Assembly: GCF_003336745.1 (NCBI RefSeq)
Contig: NZ_KZ851833.1
Span: 1 to 41,999, forward strand
Length of the DNA stretch: 41,999 bases
DNA from: Thermus caldifontis
GTDB taxonomy: Bacteria > Deinococcota > Deinococci > Deinococcales > Thermaceae
Direction: 5' to 3'
The notes beneath the pieces are model-generated. The model ran no database searches, was not told the origin of the DNA, and saw only the letters and a program-made list of their open reading frames with translations. The position numbers were made by a program, and so were the translations under genes. Positions 1 to 7,483 of this stretch are shown piece after piece. How positions within the stretch are numbered: position 1 is the first letter of the stretch; each line of letters begins with the position of its first letter.

Positions 1-48
1 CTCATCCGCAGCTATGTCCTGCTGCAAATGGCTGGGGTGGAGCTTTAA
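1..48 (+). CDS. 3' end of an unidentified protein (partial)
   Basis: The first 16 codons of the window read open in frame 1 and end with TAA at 46-48, giving the C-terminus LIRSYVLLQMAGVEL. The gene begins outside the window, so no family can be named. It lies 39 bp upstream of mscL on the same strand and may share a transcript with it. Confidence 0.45.
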   Translation, partial: LIRSYVLLQMAGVEL

Positions 49-87
49 GGTAGCAAACGAAGGGATTTTAGGTTTGGAGGTGGGAGG

Positions 88-468
88 ATGTTAAAAGGTT
101 TTCGGGACTTTATCATGCGGGGCAACGTGGTGGACCTAGCGGTGGCCGTGGTCATCGGCGGCGCCTTTGGCCAGGTGGTGAACTCCTTGGTGGCGGATGT
201 CCTTACCCCCTTGATCGGGGCCTTGGGAGGAGCCCCGGATTTTTCCGCCATCAAGCTGGGGCCTATCGCTCTTGGGAAGTTCATCAACACGGTGGTGAAC
301 TTCCTGGTGGTGGGGGCGGCCATCTACTTCTTGATCGTGGTGCCCATGCAGGAGATTGAGAAGCGGCGCAAGAAGGCGGAGGAGGCGGCCCCGCCCCCGC
401 CTCCCGAGCCCCCCGAGGAGGTTAAGCTTCTTCGGGAGATCCTGACCGAGTTGAAGCGGAAGGCCTAA
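88..468 (+). CDS. mscL: Large-conductance mechanosensitive channel MscL
   Basis: MscL is a homopentameric inner-membrane channel that opens under membrane tension and releases solutes during hypo-osmotic shock. The 126-residue product has the family layout: the N-terminal amphipathic helix MLKGFRDFIMRGNVVDLAVA, a glycine-rich pore-lining TM1 (VAVVIGGAFGQVVNSLVADV), a short periplasmic loop, TM2 (about residues 68-88), and a cytoplasmic helix rich in Glu, Arg and Lys. A proline-rich linker (about residues 103-112) precedes the last helix. The ATG follows a strong GGAGGTGGGAGG ribosome site. The 3' end overlaps the converging gene at 422-1276 by 47 bp. Confidence 0.96.
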   Translation: MLKGFRDFIMRGNVVDLAVAVVIGGAFGQVVNSLVADVLTPLIGALGGAPDFSAIKLGPIALGKFINTVVNFLVVGAAIYFLIVVPMQEIEKRRKKAEEAAPPPPPEPPEEVKLLREILTELKRKA

Positions 469-1276
469 GCCGGTTCCAGAGGAAGAGCGCCAGGTACCCC
501 AGGCCGATCTCGGGCCTGGGGTTTGCCGTTACGGTGAGGGCAAAGGCGTGAAAGAGGAGGCTTTCTACGGCGTGGCGGGGGGATCGTAGAAAAAGGGCTT
601 TTAGGGCAGGGCCTTGCCGCCAGGCCAGGAGCCCCAAGTAGGGCAGGTAGGGCCAAGGCCCGGTGGGGTATCCCAGGGCGGAAAGGCCCAAGGCGCCAAA
701 GGCCAGGCCCCGCAGGAGGGGTAAAGGGTCTTTGGCCAGGGAATGGAGGGTATCCCATGGGAGGGTTTCCTCCCCTGGCCAGGGCGTCCTCAAGAGCAGC
801 AACCTTTTTCCCTCGTGGCCTCCCAGGTAGGTGAGGGGATCAGGGGCTACGCCAAGGGGGAGGAGTTGGCCTGGGTGCTCCAGGAGGGCTTGGTACAGGA
901 AAGGGTCTAGGGGCGTGCCGTCCACCAAGAACCAGGTGTGGGGCTTTCCGGAAAGGAGAAAGCCTAGGGCCCGCTCTACCTTGTGTCCCCTGTGGGCCAG
1001 GATACCCGGCCAGGCCTCTGGGGGTTCCCCGAGAAGCACCTTGCGCCAGGGAGGGGCGGGGTTCAGGGGATGGGTGTCCAGGTGGAAGCGGACCTCCACC
1101 GCCTCTTCCGCCTCGAGGGGAAACCGGGCCAGGAGGTTGCCCCGGTCCTCGTACATGGCTTCGGCTCGCCGGGATAGGAGGAGATCCCCGACCTTTTGCC
1201 CGGGGAGGTCCTGGGGCAGGGGAAGGAGGTACGTGTCGGAAGCAGGAGCCCGGAAGCGCAGGCGGAAATACGCCAT
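422..1276 (-). CDS. Protein of unknown function with a hydrophobic C-terminal region
   Basis: I do not recognise this family. From the ATG at 1276 the product has 284 residues; an in-frame ATG at 1291 would add five. The N-terminal two-thirds looks soluble (MAYFRLRF start, acidic and arginine-rich strands, a segment HTWFLVDGTPLDPFLYQALL near residues 115-135). From about residue 185 the chain turns hydrophobic and rich in Gly, Pro, Leu and Trp, enough for two or three membrane or membrane-associated helices. There are no cysteines and no catalytic motif I can name. No strong ribosome site precedes either start, so a leaderless message is possible. The gene diverges from the arsR-type gene, sharing about 100 bp, and overlaps the mscL 3' end by 47 bp. 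Codon use matches its neighbours, and no competing long frame on the other strand resembles a known protein. Confidence 0.6.
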   Translation of the reverse strand: MAYFRLRFRAPASDTYLLPLPQDLPGQKVGDLLLSRRAEAMYEDRGNLLARFPLEAEEAVEVRFHLDTHPLNPAPPWRKVLLGEPPEAWPGILAHRGHKVERALGFLLSGKPHTWFLVDGTPLDPFLYQALLEHPGQLLPLGVAPDPLTYLGGHEGKRLLLLRTPWPGEETLPWDTLHSLAKDPLPLLRGLAFGALGLSALGYPTGPWPYLPYLGLLAWRQGPALKALFLRSPRHAVESLLFHAFALTVTANPRPEIGLGYLALFLWNRLRPSASTRSGSPEEA

Positions 1277-1330
1277 ACCCTGAGGGCCCATGGTACCACG
1301 TGGGGCTTGACGAGGGCGGACCGGGGTTTT

Positions 1331-1362
1331 AACATGACCATATGTTATTTTGCGCATATACA
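1331..1362 (+). promoter_or_regulatory. Promoter and putative operator of the arsR-hyf-like operon
   Basis: A -35-like ATGACC (1334-1339) and a -10-like TATACA (1357-1362) are 17 bp apart. The -35 lies inside the inverted repeat AACAT-GACCAT-ATGTT (1331-1346). This is an AT-rich island in a GC-rich region. A dyad over the -35 just before an ArsR-family gene fits autorepression, but binding is inferred, not shown. Confidence 0.6.
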
Positions 1363-1375
1363 CAAGGGGAGGGAT

Positions 1376-1705
1376 ATGCCAAGCGCCCTGCACCGCTATA
1401 AGGCTGCCTTCTTCAAGGCCTTGGCCCATCCCTTGCGCCTGGCCATCCTGGACGCTCTAAGGGAAGGGGAGAAGAGCGTTTCCGCCCTCCAGCGGGAGCT
1501 TGGGGCGGAGCAGTCCGTGCTCTCTCGGCAGCTTTCCCTGCTCCGGGAGCGGGGTTTGGTGGAGGCTAGGCGGGAGGGGCAGATGGTCTACTACCGCACC
1601 CGGGATCCGGAGGTCTACGCCTTTTTGGACCTGGGACGGCGGATCTTCGAACGCCACCTCGAGGCGGAGAGGGAGCGTCTGGACGCCCTTAGGGAGGAGG
1701 AATGA
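1376..1705 (+). CDS. ArsR-family winged-helix transcriptional regulator without cysteines
   Basis: The 109-residue product has the ArsR/SmtB fold: an N-terminal helix with KALAHPLRLAILDALREGEK, the recognition region VSALQRELGAEQSVLSRQLSLLRERGLV, and the beta-wing ARREGQMVYYRTRD. The ATG at 1376 is chosen because it follows AAGGGGAGGG at a good distance; an upstream open frame to 1196 has no ribosome site. The protein contains no Cys, so the classic thiol metal sites are absent and the signal must be something else. The stop overlaps the next start as ATGA (1702-1705), so it is probably translationally coupled to the hyfB-like gene. It likely represses its own operon through the dyad at 1331-1346. 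The same arrangement, an ArsR-type gene (Rv0081) heading Hyc-like genes, is known in M. tuberculosis. Confidence 0.88.
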   Translation: MPSALHRYKAAFFKALAHPLRLAILDALREGEKSVSALQRELGAEQSVLSRQLSLLRERGLVEARREGQMVYYRTRDPEVYAFLDLGRRIFERHLEAERERLDALREEE

Positions 1706-3357
1706 GCCCTCTTTGGACCTTCTTGCCCCTGGGCTTGGCCGTGGTGTCCGCTGGGACCCCCTGGGGTTTCCGGGGGCTTTCCCTCTCCCTGGGTTTGGCG
1801 GGCCTTGCGTGGGTGGCGCTGGGGGGGATGGGTTGGGCTTGGGGATGGGGTGCTCCTTTCCTCTACCTCCTCCTCCTCGGGGCCCTGACCCTGGGCCTTG
1901 CCCCCTACCTTCCTGCGTATTTAGCCCATCACCCTCGTGAGGCGCACCTCTATGCCCTTCTCATTCCCCTTTTCTTGGCTAGCATGGCAGGGGTGGCCTT
2001 GACCTCCCCGGGGTTCGGCTTCCTCTTTTTGTGGGAGGGCATGGCCCTCTTGGGTTATTTCCTGGTTGCCCTCGAGGGGCCAGGCGCTCTGGCGGGAGCC
2101 CGGGCCTTTTTCCTGGCTAGCCGGCTTTCTGGGGCTGGGCTTTACCTGGCCTTCCTGGGGCAGGGGCATCTGGGGGCTGACTGGGTCTGGGCGGGGCTTC
2201 TTTTGGGCTTTGGGGTGAAGGCAGCCCTCTTCCCCTTCCACGCCTGGTTGCCCCAAGCCCACCCCGTGGCCATCAGCCCGGTGTCGGCCCTGCTTTCTGG
2301 GGCCATGACCAAGCTGGGCCTTTTGGGGTTGTACCAGTCCCAGTACTGGTTCGGTCCCCCTCCGCTTTGGGTGGGCTGGGCCTTGGTTCTTCTGGGGCTT
2401 TTGGGTGCGGTGTATGCCCTGGTGCGGGGTCTGGGGGAGGAGGACCTAAAAGGGGCTTTGGCCTACTCCAGCGTGGAAAACTTGGGCCTCATGCTTTCCG
2501 CTTTGGGGGCGTATTTTCTTAAGCCTATGCCCTTGCTCCTGGGGGCCTTCTTCCTCCATCAGGTAGCCCACGCCTTGTTCAAAGGGCTTCTTTTCCTGGG
2601 GGCAGGGGCCCTGGAGGAGCGGCGGATTTCCCACCTGGGTGGGCTTTTCCGTAGGGCCCCTGAGCTCGGGGCCCTGGCCTTGTGGGGGATGGTGGCGGGG
2701 GCCGGCCTGCCTCCTGGCCCTGTTTTTCTTGCGGAGTGGCAACTTTACCAAGGCTTTTTGCAGGGGCCTTTCCTGATGCCCCTGGCCGCCGGGGCCTTGG
2801 CCTTGGTGGGGGCCTTGGCCCTTTACTTTTACGTGCGCCTTTTCGGGCTGGCTTTTTTGGGGCTGCCTCGAGGCGAGGCGGGGCTCCACTGGGCCAGGGG
2901 GATGCGCCTGGGGCTTGGCGCTTTGGCAGGGCTTCTCCTCCTTGTGGCCGTGGCGCCTGGGCTGATTCTGGATCCCCTGGGGATCCGCACCTATCCCAAC
3001 GGGTTTCTCTTGGTCCTCCTTGGCCTTTTGGCCGGTGTCTTCTACCGTAGGATTCGGCAACTGCCCCAGCGGGAGTACGGCACCTGGGACTGCGGTTTCC
3101 AGCCCCTAACCCCCAGGATGCAACCCAACGGCCTGGGTTTTGCCGAACCGGCCCTGCGCCTGTTCCCCTTTCTTCGCCTTAGGGCGGGGGAACATCCCCG
3201 CTTGGAGGAACCCTTGGCCGAGGTATACGCCGGTGTGGGGCGGGCCTATAGCCACCTTGCCGCTTTGGTCCAGACCCTTCAGTCGGGAAGCCTGCACCTT
3301 TACCTTCTTCTGCAGCTCCTTACCTTGGTGGTGGTCCTGGGGGTGGTTTTGCTGTGA
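1702..3357 (+). CDS. Hydrogenase-4/complex I-like antiporter subunit (HyfB/NuoL family)
   Basis: A 551-residue polytopic membrane protein of the proton-pumping NuoL/MrpA/HyfB family. Diagnostic segments are FLFLWEGMALLGYFLV with Glu112 (TM5 glutamate), GFGVKAALFPFHAWLPQAHP with Lys173 (TM7 lysine), the TM8 Lys204 in SGAMTKLG, and HALFKGLLFLGAG with Lys294. The C-terminal part has the HyfB-type segment WDCGFQPLTPRMQPNG before the last helix. The residues thought to carry protons are present, so the half-channel looks functional. It is expected to be the distal pump module of the membrane arm. The start overlaps the regulator stop (ATGA) and its stop overlaps the next start (GTGA). Naming after HyfB reflects homology only: the complex lacks a hydrogenase site. 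Confidence 0.9.
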   Translation: MSPLWTFLPLGLAVVSAGTPWGFRGLSLSLGLAGLAWVALGGMGWAWGWGAPFLYLLLLGALTLGLAPYLPAYLAHHPREAHLYALLIPLFLASMAGVALTSPGFGFLFLWEGMALLGYFLVALEGPGALAGARAFFLASRLSGAGLYLAFLGQGHLGADWVWAGLLLGFGVKAALFPFHAWLPQAHPVAISPVSALLSGAMTKLGLLGLYQSQYWFGPPPLWVGWALVLLGLLGAVYALVRGLGEEDLKGALAYSSVENLGLMLSALGAYFLKPMPLLLGAFFLHQVAHALFKGLLFLGAGALEERRISHLGGLFRRAPELGALALWGMVAGAGLPPGPVFLAEWQLYQGFLQGPFLMPLAAGALALVGALALYFYVRLFGLAFLGLPRGEAGLHWARGMRLGLGALAGLLLLVAVAPGLILDPLGIRTYPNGFLLVLLGLLAGVFYRRIRQLPQREYGTWDCGFQPLTPRMQPNGLGFAEPALRLFPFLRLRAGEHPRLEEPLAEVYAGVGRAYSHLAALVQTLQSGSLHLYLLLQLLTLVVVLGVVLL

Positions 3358-4208
3358 CGGCGCTCTTGGCCCTCCTTTTGGCTCCCCTCTTTTCGGGAAC
3401 CGTCAAGTGGCTCAAGGCCAGGCTTACCCATCGGCAGGGGCCAAGCCCCCTCATGGAGTACCGGAATCTGGCCAAGCTCTGGCGCAAGGTCTGGGTAGTG
3501 CCCCACCCCACCACCCCCCTATTCCTTCTCGGCCCCATCATGGCCCTACTGGGTACCCTTGGGGCCTTGGCCTTGTTGCCCATCCTCCCTGGACTGTCCT
3601 TCAAGGGGGATTTTCTCCTCGCCCTCTACCTGCTGGGCTTGGGCCGCTTTTTGCAAATGCTGGCGGCTTTGGATGCGGGTAGCAGTTTTGGGGCCCAGGG
3701 AAGTTACCGGGAGGGTGTGGTCACGGTGTTGGCGGAACCGGGAACGCTTATGGCCTTGGCGGGGGCGGTGCTTCTGGGGGAGGGGTTTTCCTTAAGCGGC
3801 CTGCCCCAGCTTGGGGTGGAGAATAGCTTGGTGTTGCTGCTGGCCCTGGCCTCGCTGGCCCTGGCCCTTCTGGCCGAGGGGGCCAGGATGCCGGTGGACG
3901 ACCCCACCACGCACCTGGAGCTCACCATGATCCACGAGGCGCAGCTCCTGGACCATAGCGGGCCTCTTTTGGCCTTGTACGAGCTTGCTGGCTCGCTTAA
4001 GATGCTCTTTTACGCGGGGTTGATGGCCTTGTTGTTGCCGGGGCCGAAACCCCTGGTCTTCCTGGGGGTGGTGGGGGCCTGGGCCGTGGTGCTGGCCTAC
4101 CTGGAGACCTACGGGGTGAAGCTTCGCTACCTCAGGCTTCCTGACTTTCTCTCGTACAACACCCTTTTTGGGGTGCTGGCGCTTTTGGGGGCGATATGGC
4201 GCTTCTAA
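3354..4208 (+). CDS. Complex I-like membrane anchor subunit (HyfC/HycD/NuoH family)
   Basis: A 284-residue membrane protein of the NuoH/HycD/HyfC family, which links the peripheral arm to the membrane arm. Conserved parts are RQGPSPLMEYRNLAKLWRK (residues 27-45), the cytoplasmic-loop carboxylates around Glu128 (VLAEPG), and LAEGARMPVDDPTTHLELTM with Glu175, followed by IHEAQLLDHSG with Glu195. These match the hydrogenase-4/formate hydrogenlyase branch more closely than canonical NuoH. The GTG start lies within the GTGA overlap with the preceding gene; the 3' end overlaps the following gene by 13 bp. The carboxylates that line the E-channel in complex I are retained. Confidence 0.9.
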   Translation: MTALLALLLAPLFSGTVKWLKARLTHRQGPSPLMEYRNLAKLWRKVWVVPHPTTPLFLLGPIMALLGTLGALALLPILPGLSFKGDFLLALYLLGLGRFLQMLAALDAGSSFGAQGSYREGVVTVLAEPGTLMALAGAVLLGEGFSLSGLPQLGVENSLVLLLALASLALALLAEGARMPVDDPTTHLELTMIHEAQLLDHSGPLLALYELAGSLKMLFYAGLMALLLPGPKPLVFLGVVGAWAVVLAYLETYGVKLRYLRLPDFLSYNTLFGVLALLGAIWRF

Positions 4209-4828
4209 ACACCTTGGTCCTGGCCATTCTGGCCACCGGTTTTCTGATGGTAAGCCGCCGTAGCCTGGACGCCATCATCCGGCTCTACGCCCTGCAGAAC
4301 ATCCTCTTGGCCTTGGTTTCCTTTGCCCTTGCGGGAGGCGAGGTGCACTTTATCGTGGCAGGCCTGGCCCTTTTCGCCGTCAAGGGGGTCCTCATACCCT
4401 GGTACCTGTTCTGGCTTATAGACCGCCTCGAGGTGAGCCACGAGGTGGAGGGATACTTGTCCGTTTCCCTCTCCCTCCTTTTGGCAGGGCTCCTCACCGC
4501 TTTGGCCTTCCGGGTGGGAAAGGCCTTTGTTCTCCCCGAGGCGCCCTTGCCCCAAGGGGTGCCCGTGGCCTTGGCCCTGGTCCTGTTGGGGATTCTTTCC
4601 ATGGTTAGCCGGAAAAAGGCGATCAGCCAGGTTCTGGGCTTTCTGGCGTTGGAGAATGGGGTTTTCCTCATGGCCCTTTCTGAGAGCCACGGCCTTCCCC
4701 TTTTCGTGGAGCTGGGGGTGGCGTTGGATGCCTTCGCCGCCGTGTTCTTGGCGGGGATCCTCATCTTCCGCATCAAGGGGGAGATGGGGCATGTGGACAC
4801 GGCTCGGATGCGTTCCTTAAGGGGGTAG
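4196..4828 (+). CDS. Complex I-like small antiporter subunit (HyfE/NuoK-related)
   Basis: A 210-residue protein with about six hydrophobic segments. The C-terminal part resembles NuoK/MnhC, with SRKKAISQVLGFLALENG (Glu153) and LFVELGVALDAFAAVF (Glu172, Asp178), positions corresponding to the paired membrane glutamates of NuoK. The N-terminal half is the additional HyfE-type segment. The ATG is inside the end of the preceding gene (13 bp overlap), and only 2 bp separate its stop from the next GTG. In M. tuberculosis the equivalent gene is called hycP. It is expected to sit between the HyfC-like and HyfF-like subunits in the membrane arm. Confidence 0.87.
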   Translation: MALLNTLVLAILATGFLMVSRRSLDAIIRLYALQNILLALVSFALAGGEVHFIVAGLALFAVKGVLIPWYLFWLIDRLEVSHEVEGYLSVSLSLLLAGLLTALAFRVGKAFVLPEAPLPQGVPVALALVLLGILSMVSRKKAISQVLGFLALENGVFLMALSESHGLPLFVELGVALDAFAAVFLAGILIFRIKGEMGHVDTARMRSLRG

Positions 4829-4830
4829 GG

Positions 4831-6177
4831 GTGCTGTATCTTCTGGTCTTCTTGCCCTTGATGGTCTTTTTGGCCCGCAGGGAAACCACCTTGCTGGTGC
4901 GGCTTTCCGTTTTGGTACCCTTCCTGGGCTTGCTCCTTGCCCCTTTCCTCTTGGGTGCGGCGGCGGGCCCTTTCCGATTGGATGGGGTGGGGCTCTTTTA
5001 CCTCCTCCTGACGGACCTCATCTACGGGTTGGTGGCCCTGTTTGCCCGGGGCTACTTTTCCCGGGAGGAGGCTTGGCGGTTCTATTGGGCGGGTGCCCTT
5101 TTCCTGGCCTCGGCCCACGGGGCGTACCTGGCCCACAACCTAGGGGTGCTTTGGATCTTCGTGGAGGGGAGCACCCTGGCCTCGGCCCTTCTGGTCTACC
5201 ACAAGGGCGGGGCAAGGGCCCTGGAAGCCACCTGGAAGTACCTCATGCTGGGGAGCGTGGGCATCGCCATGGGGCTCATCGGGGTCATCCTGGTGTACGC
5301 CTTGGTGGGCGGGGCCACCTTGGACTGGGGGGAGGTCCGGTCCTTGGTGGGGGAGGCCAATCCCGAGGGGCTTAAGGTGGCCTTTGCCCTCCTCTTGGTG
5401 GGCTTCGGTACCAAGGTGGGGCTTTTTCCCCTCCAGGCCTGGCTCCCCGATGCCCATGCCGAGGCCCCGGGGCCGGCCTCCGCCCTCCTCTCGGGAACCC
5501 TTCTCAACGTGGCCTTTTACGCCCTTTTGCGCTACACCGCCCTTATGCAGGTGGCGGGGCTTTTCCCTTTTGCCTCCGGGCTTCTTTTGGCCTTTGGCCT
5601 TTTGAGCCTGCTGTTTGGGGCCTTGTTTCTCTTTGGGCAGAAGGAGTACAAGAGGCTTCTCGCCTATTCCAGCATGGAACACATGGGCCTTGGTGTTTTT
5701 GCTTTGGGCCTGGGTCTTCCCTGGCTTGCCCTTCTCCACACCCTGGCCCACTCCTTGAGCAAGACCTTGGCGTTTTTGGGAGCCAGTGGGATTCTGGCCC
5801 TGAGCCATGCCAAGGAGGTAGGGCGGGTAGGAGGCCTGGTCCTCCATACCCCTGCCTTGGGTGTGCCCTTTATCCTTTCCCTGGCGGCCTTGGGGGGGCT
5901 TCCTCCCTTTCCCCTGTTTTTCGCCGAGTTCAAGGCGGTGGAGGTGGCCATGAAATCGCCCTGGCTGGGGGTTCTCTACCTGGTGGGGCTGGGGCTGGCC
6001 TTTGCTGGCCTCTTATACCCCATGGCCCAGATGGGTTTTGGTCAGGGAAAACCCTTAAGGGGAAGGGGGCTGGACCTTTGGTTGCTATGGGTTTTGCTTC
6101 TCCTGCTCCTTCTTCTTGGGGTCTTTCCCCCGGTGGGGGTGTTTAAGGCGCTGGAGGTGGTGTTGTGGAGGCCGTGA
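4831..6177 (+). CDS. Complex I-like antiporter subunit (HyfF/NuoN family)
   Basis: A 448-residue polytopic subunit. Key elements are IFVEGSTLASALLVYHKG with Glu112 (TM5), GFGTKVGLFPLQAWLPDAHA with Lys195 (TM7), the HyfF-like EAPGPASALLSGTLLN, QKEYKRLLAYSSMEHMG, and HTLAHSLSKTLAFLGASG with Lys311. The TM8 position carries LLN rather than a lysine, which is normal for HyfF/HycC-like proteins. It would be the second proton-pumping module, next to the HyfE-like protein. The start is GTG with AAGGGGGTAGG just upstream, at the end of the previous gene. The 3' end overlaps the following gene by 13 bp, so the two are probably coupled. Confidence 0.9.
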   Translation: MLYLLVFLPLMVFLARRETTLLVRLSVLVPFLGLLLAPFLLGAAAGPFRLDGVGLFYLLLTDLIYGLVALFARGYFSREEAWRFYWAGALFLASAHGAYLAHNLGVLWIFVEGSTLASALLVYHKGGARALEATWKYLMLGSVGIAMGLIGVILVYALVGGATLDWGEVRSLVGEANPEGLKVAFALLLVGFGTKVGLFPLQAWLPDAHAEAPGPASALLSGTLLNVAFYALLRYTALMQVAGLFPFASGLLLAFGLLSLLFGALFLFGQKEYKRLLAYSSMEHMGLGVFALGLGLPWLALLHTLAHSLSKTLAFLGASGILALSHAKEVGRVGGLVLHTPALGVPFILSLAALGGLPPFPLFFAEFKAVEVAMKSPWLGVLYLVGLGLAFAGLLYPMAQMGFGQGKPLRGRGLDLWLLWVLLLLLLLLGVFPPVGVFKALEVVLWRP

Positions 6178-7475
6178 AGGAGGCCCTGCAGGAGGGTAGG
6201 CCCGTGGCCTATTTCCCCTACGGCGAGGGGGCGCTTTTGCTGGTGGAGCGCAGGCGGAGCCTCGAGGCCTTTTCCCTGGGCCAGGGGAGGCGTTTACCCA
6301 GTCTGGCCGGGGAGTTTCCCTCCCTGGATTGGTTTGAGCGGACCCTTTGGGAAAGGGGATTGGAGCTTGTGGGGCATCCCGGGCTAAGACCTTTAAGGCG
6401 GCACGACCTTCCCTATGCCTTCCGGGAGTTTCCCCACCTGCACGAGGTGCCGGTGGGGCCGGTGCATGCGGGGATCATTGAGCCCGGCCACTTCCGCTTT
6501 AGCGTTCTTGGGGAGCGAATCCTTAACCTGGAGATCCGCCTGGGCTACCAGCACCGGGGCCTCCTCCGGATCATGCTGGGCAAGGGTCCAGAGGCGGCCC
6601 TGCTCCTGGCGGAACGGGCGGGGGGTGAGCCCGTGGCCCACGCCCTGGCCTTTGCGGAGGCTTGCGAGAGGGCCCTGGGAATAGAGGCTCCTCCCCGCGC
6701 GCAGTACCTGCGTCGGGCGGCCTTGGAGCTGGAGCGGGCCTTTGGCCACCTGGGCCACCTGGCGGGCCTTTTCACCGATATCGGCTACGCCTACGGCGCC
6801 ACCCAGGTGGGTCGGATACGGGCCCTTCTGCAAGGGGAGGTGGACCGCCTCACGGGCCACCGCTATGGCCGCAACTTCATCCGGGTGGGAGGGGTGTGGC
6901 GGGAAGGCGGGCCGGACCTCGAGGCCCTATCGCGGTACCAAAAGGAGCTGGATTGGCTTTTGCCCCGGCTTCTTAAGCACCCCCAGGTGCTGGATCGCAT
7001 GCGCTACGTGGGGGTGGTGCGGCGGGTGGAGGCGTTGGCCTTGGGCTTCGTGGGGCCCACGGCCCGGGCGAGTGGGGTGGAGCGGGACCTAAGGCAGGAC
7101 GATGCCCTTTACCCTGCCTTTGTCCCTGCGGTGCGCCAGGGAGGGGATGTCCTTTCCCGGGCCCAGGTGTATGCGGAGGAAGCCCTCCAGGCGTTGGAGT
7201 ATGCCCAGCGCTTCCTACGCCAACGGGCTGAAGGGCCTCTGGCGGTGGAGGCGGAAGCGGGGGACGGGGAGGGCATGGCCCGGGTGGAGGCGGGCCGGGG
7301 GGAGGTGTTCTGGTTCGTCCGGCTGGAGGAGGGCAGGGTAGCCCAGGCGGAGGGGGTGGACCCCAGTTTCAAGAACTGGCGGGCCCTGGAGCTGGCGGTG
7401 CGGGGGGAAGGCCTGCCGGACTTCCCTCTCTGTAACAAGTCCTTTGACCTTTCCTATGCGGGAAACGACCTGTAG
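6165..7475 (+). CDS. HyfG/NuoCD-like large subunit lacking the [NiFe] ligands
   Basis: A 436-residue soluble subunit with an N-terminal NuoC-like part (about 1-70) and a NuoD/hydrogenase large-subunit part containing LGYQHRGLLRIMLGKGP (about 127-143). Where hydrogenases have the first ligand motif CGxC, this protein reads AERAGGEPVAHALAF (about 149-163) with no cysteine. Where they have DPCxxC at the C-terminus, it reads FDLSYAGNDL, with Ser430 and Gly433 at the cysteine positions. It therefore cannot bind a [NiFe] centre, as in complex I NuoD and Ehr-type proteins. The C-terminal extension after the usual maturation-protease site is absent, which fits the lack of a metal site. The GTG start follows GGAGGTGG within the previous gene. 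Confidence 0.88.
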   Translation: MEAVKEALQEGRPVAYFPYGEGALLLVERRRSLEAFSLGQGRRLPSLAGEFPSLDWFERTLWERGLELVGHPGLRPLRRHDLPYAFREFPHLHEVPVGPVHAGIIEPGHFRFSVLGERILNLEIRLGYQHRGLLRIMLGKGPEAALLLAERAGGEPVAHALAFAEACERALGIEAPPRAQYLRRAALELERAFGHLGHLAGLFTDIGYAYGATQVGRIRALLQGEVDRLTGHRYGRNFIRVGGVWREGGPDLEALSRYQKELDWLLPRLLKHPQVLDRMRYVGVVRRVEALALGFVGPTARASGVERDLRQDDALYPAFVPAVRQGGDVLSRAQVYAEEALQALEYAQRFLRQRAEGPLAVEAEAGDGEGMARVEAGRGEVFWFVRLEEGRVAQAEGVDPSFKNWRALELAVRGEGLPDFPLCNKSFDLSYAGNDL

Positions 7476-7483
7476 GGGGTAGG

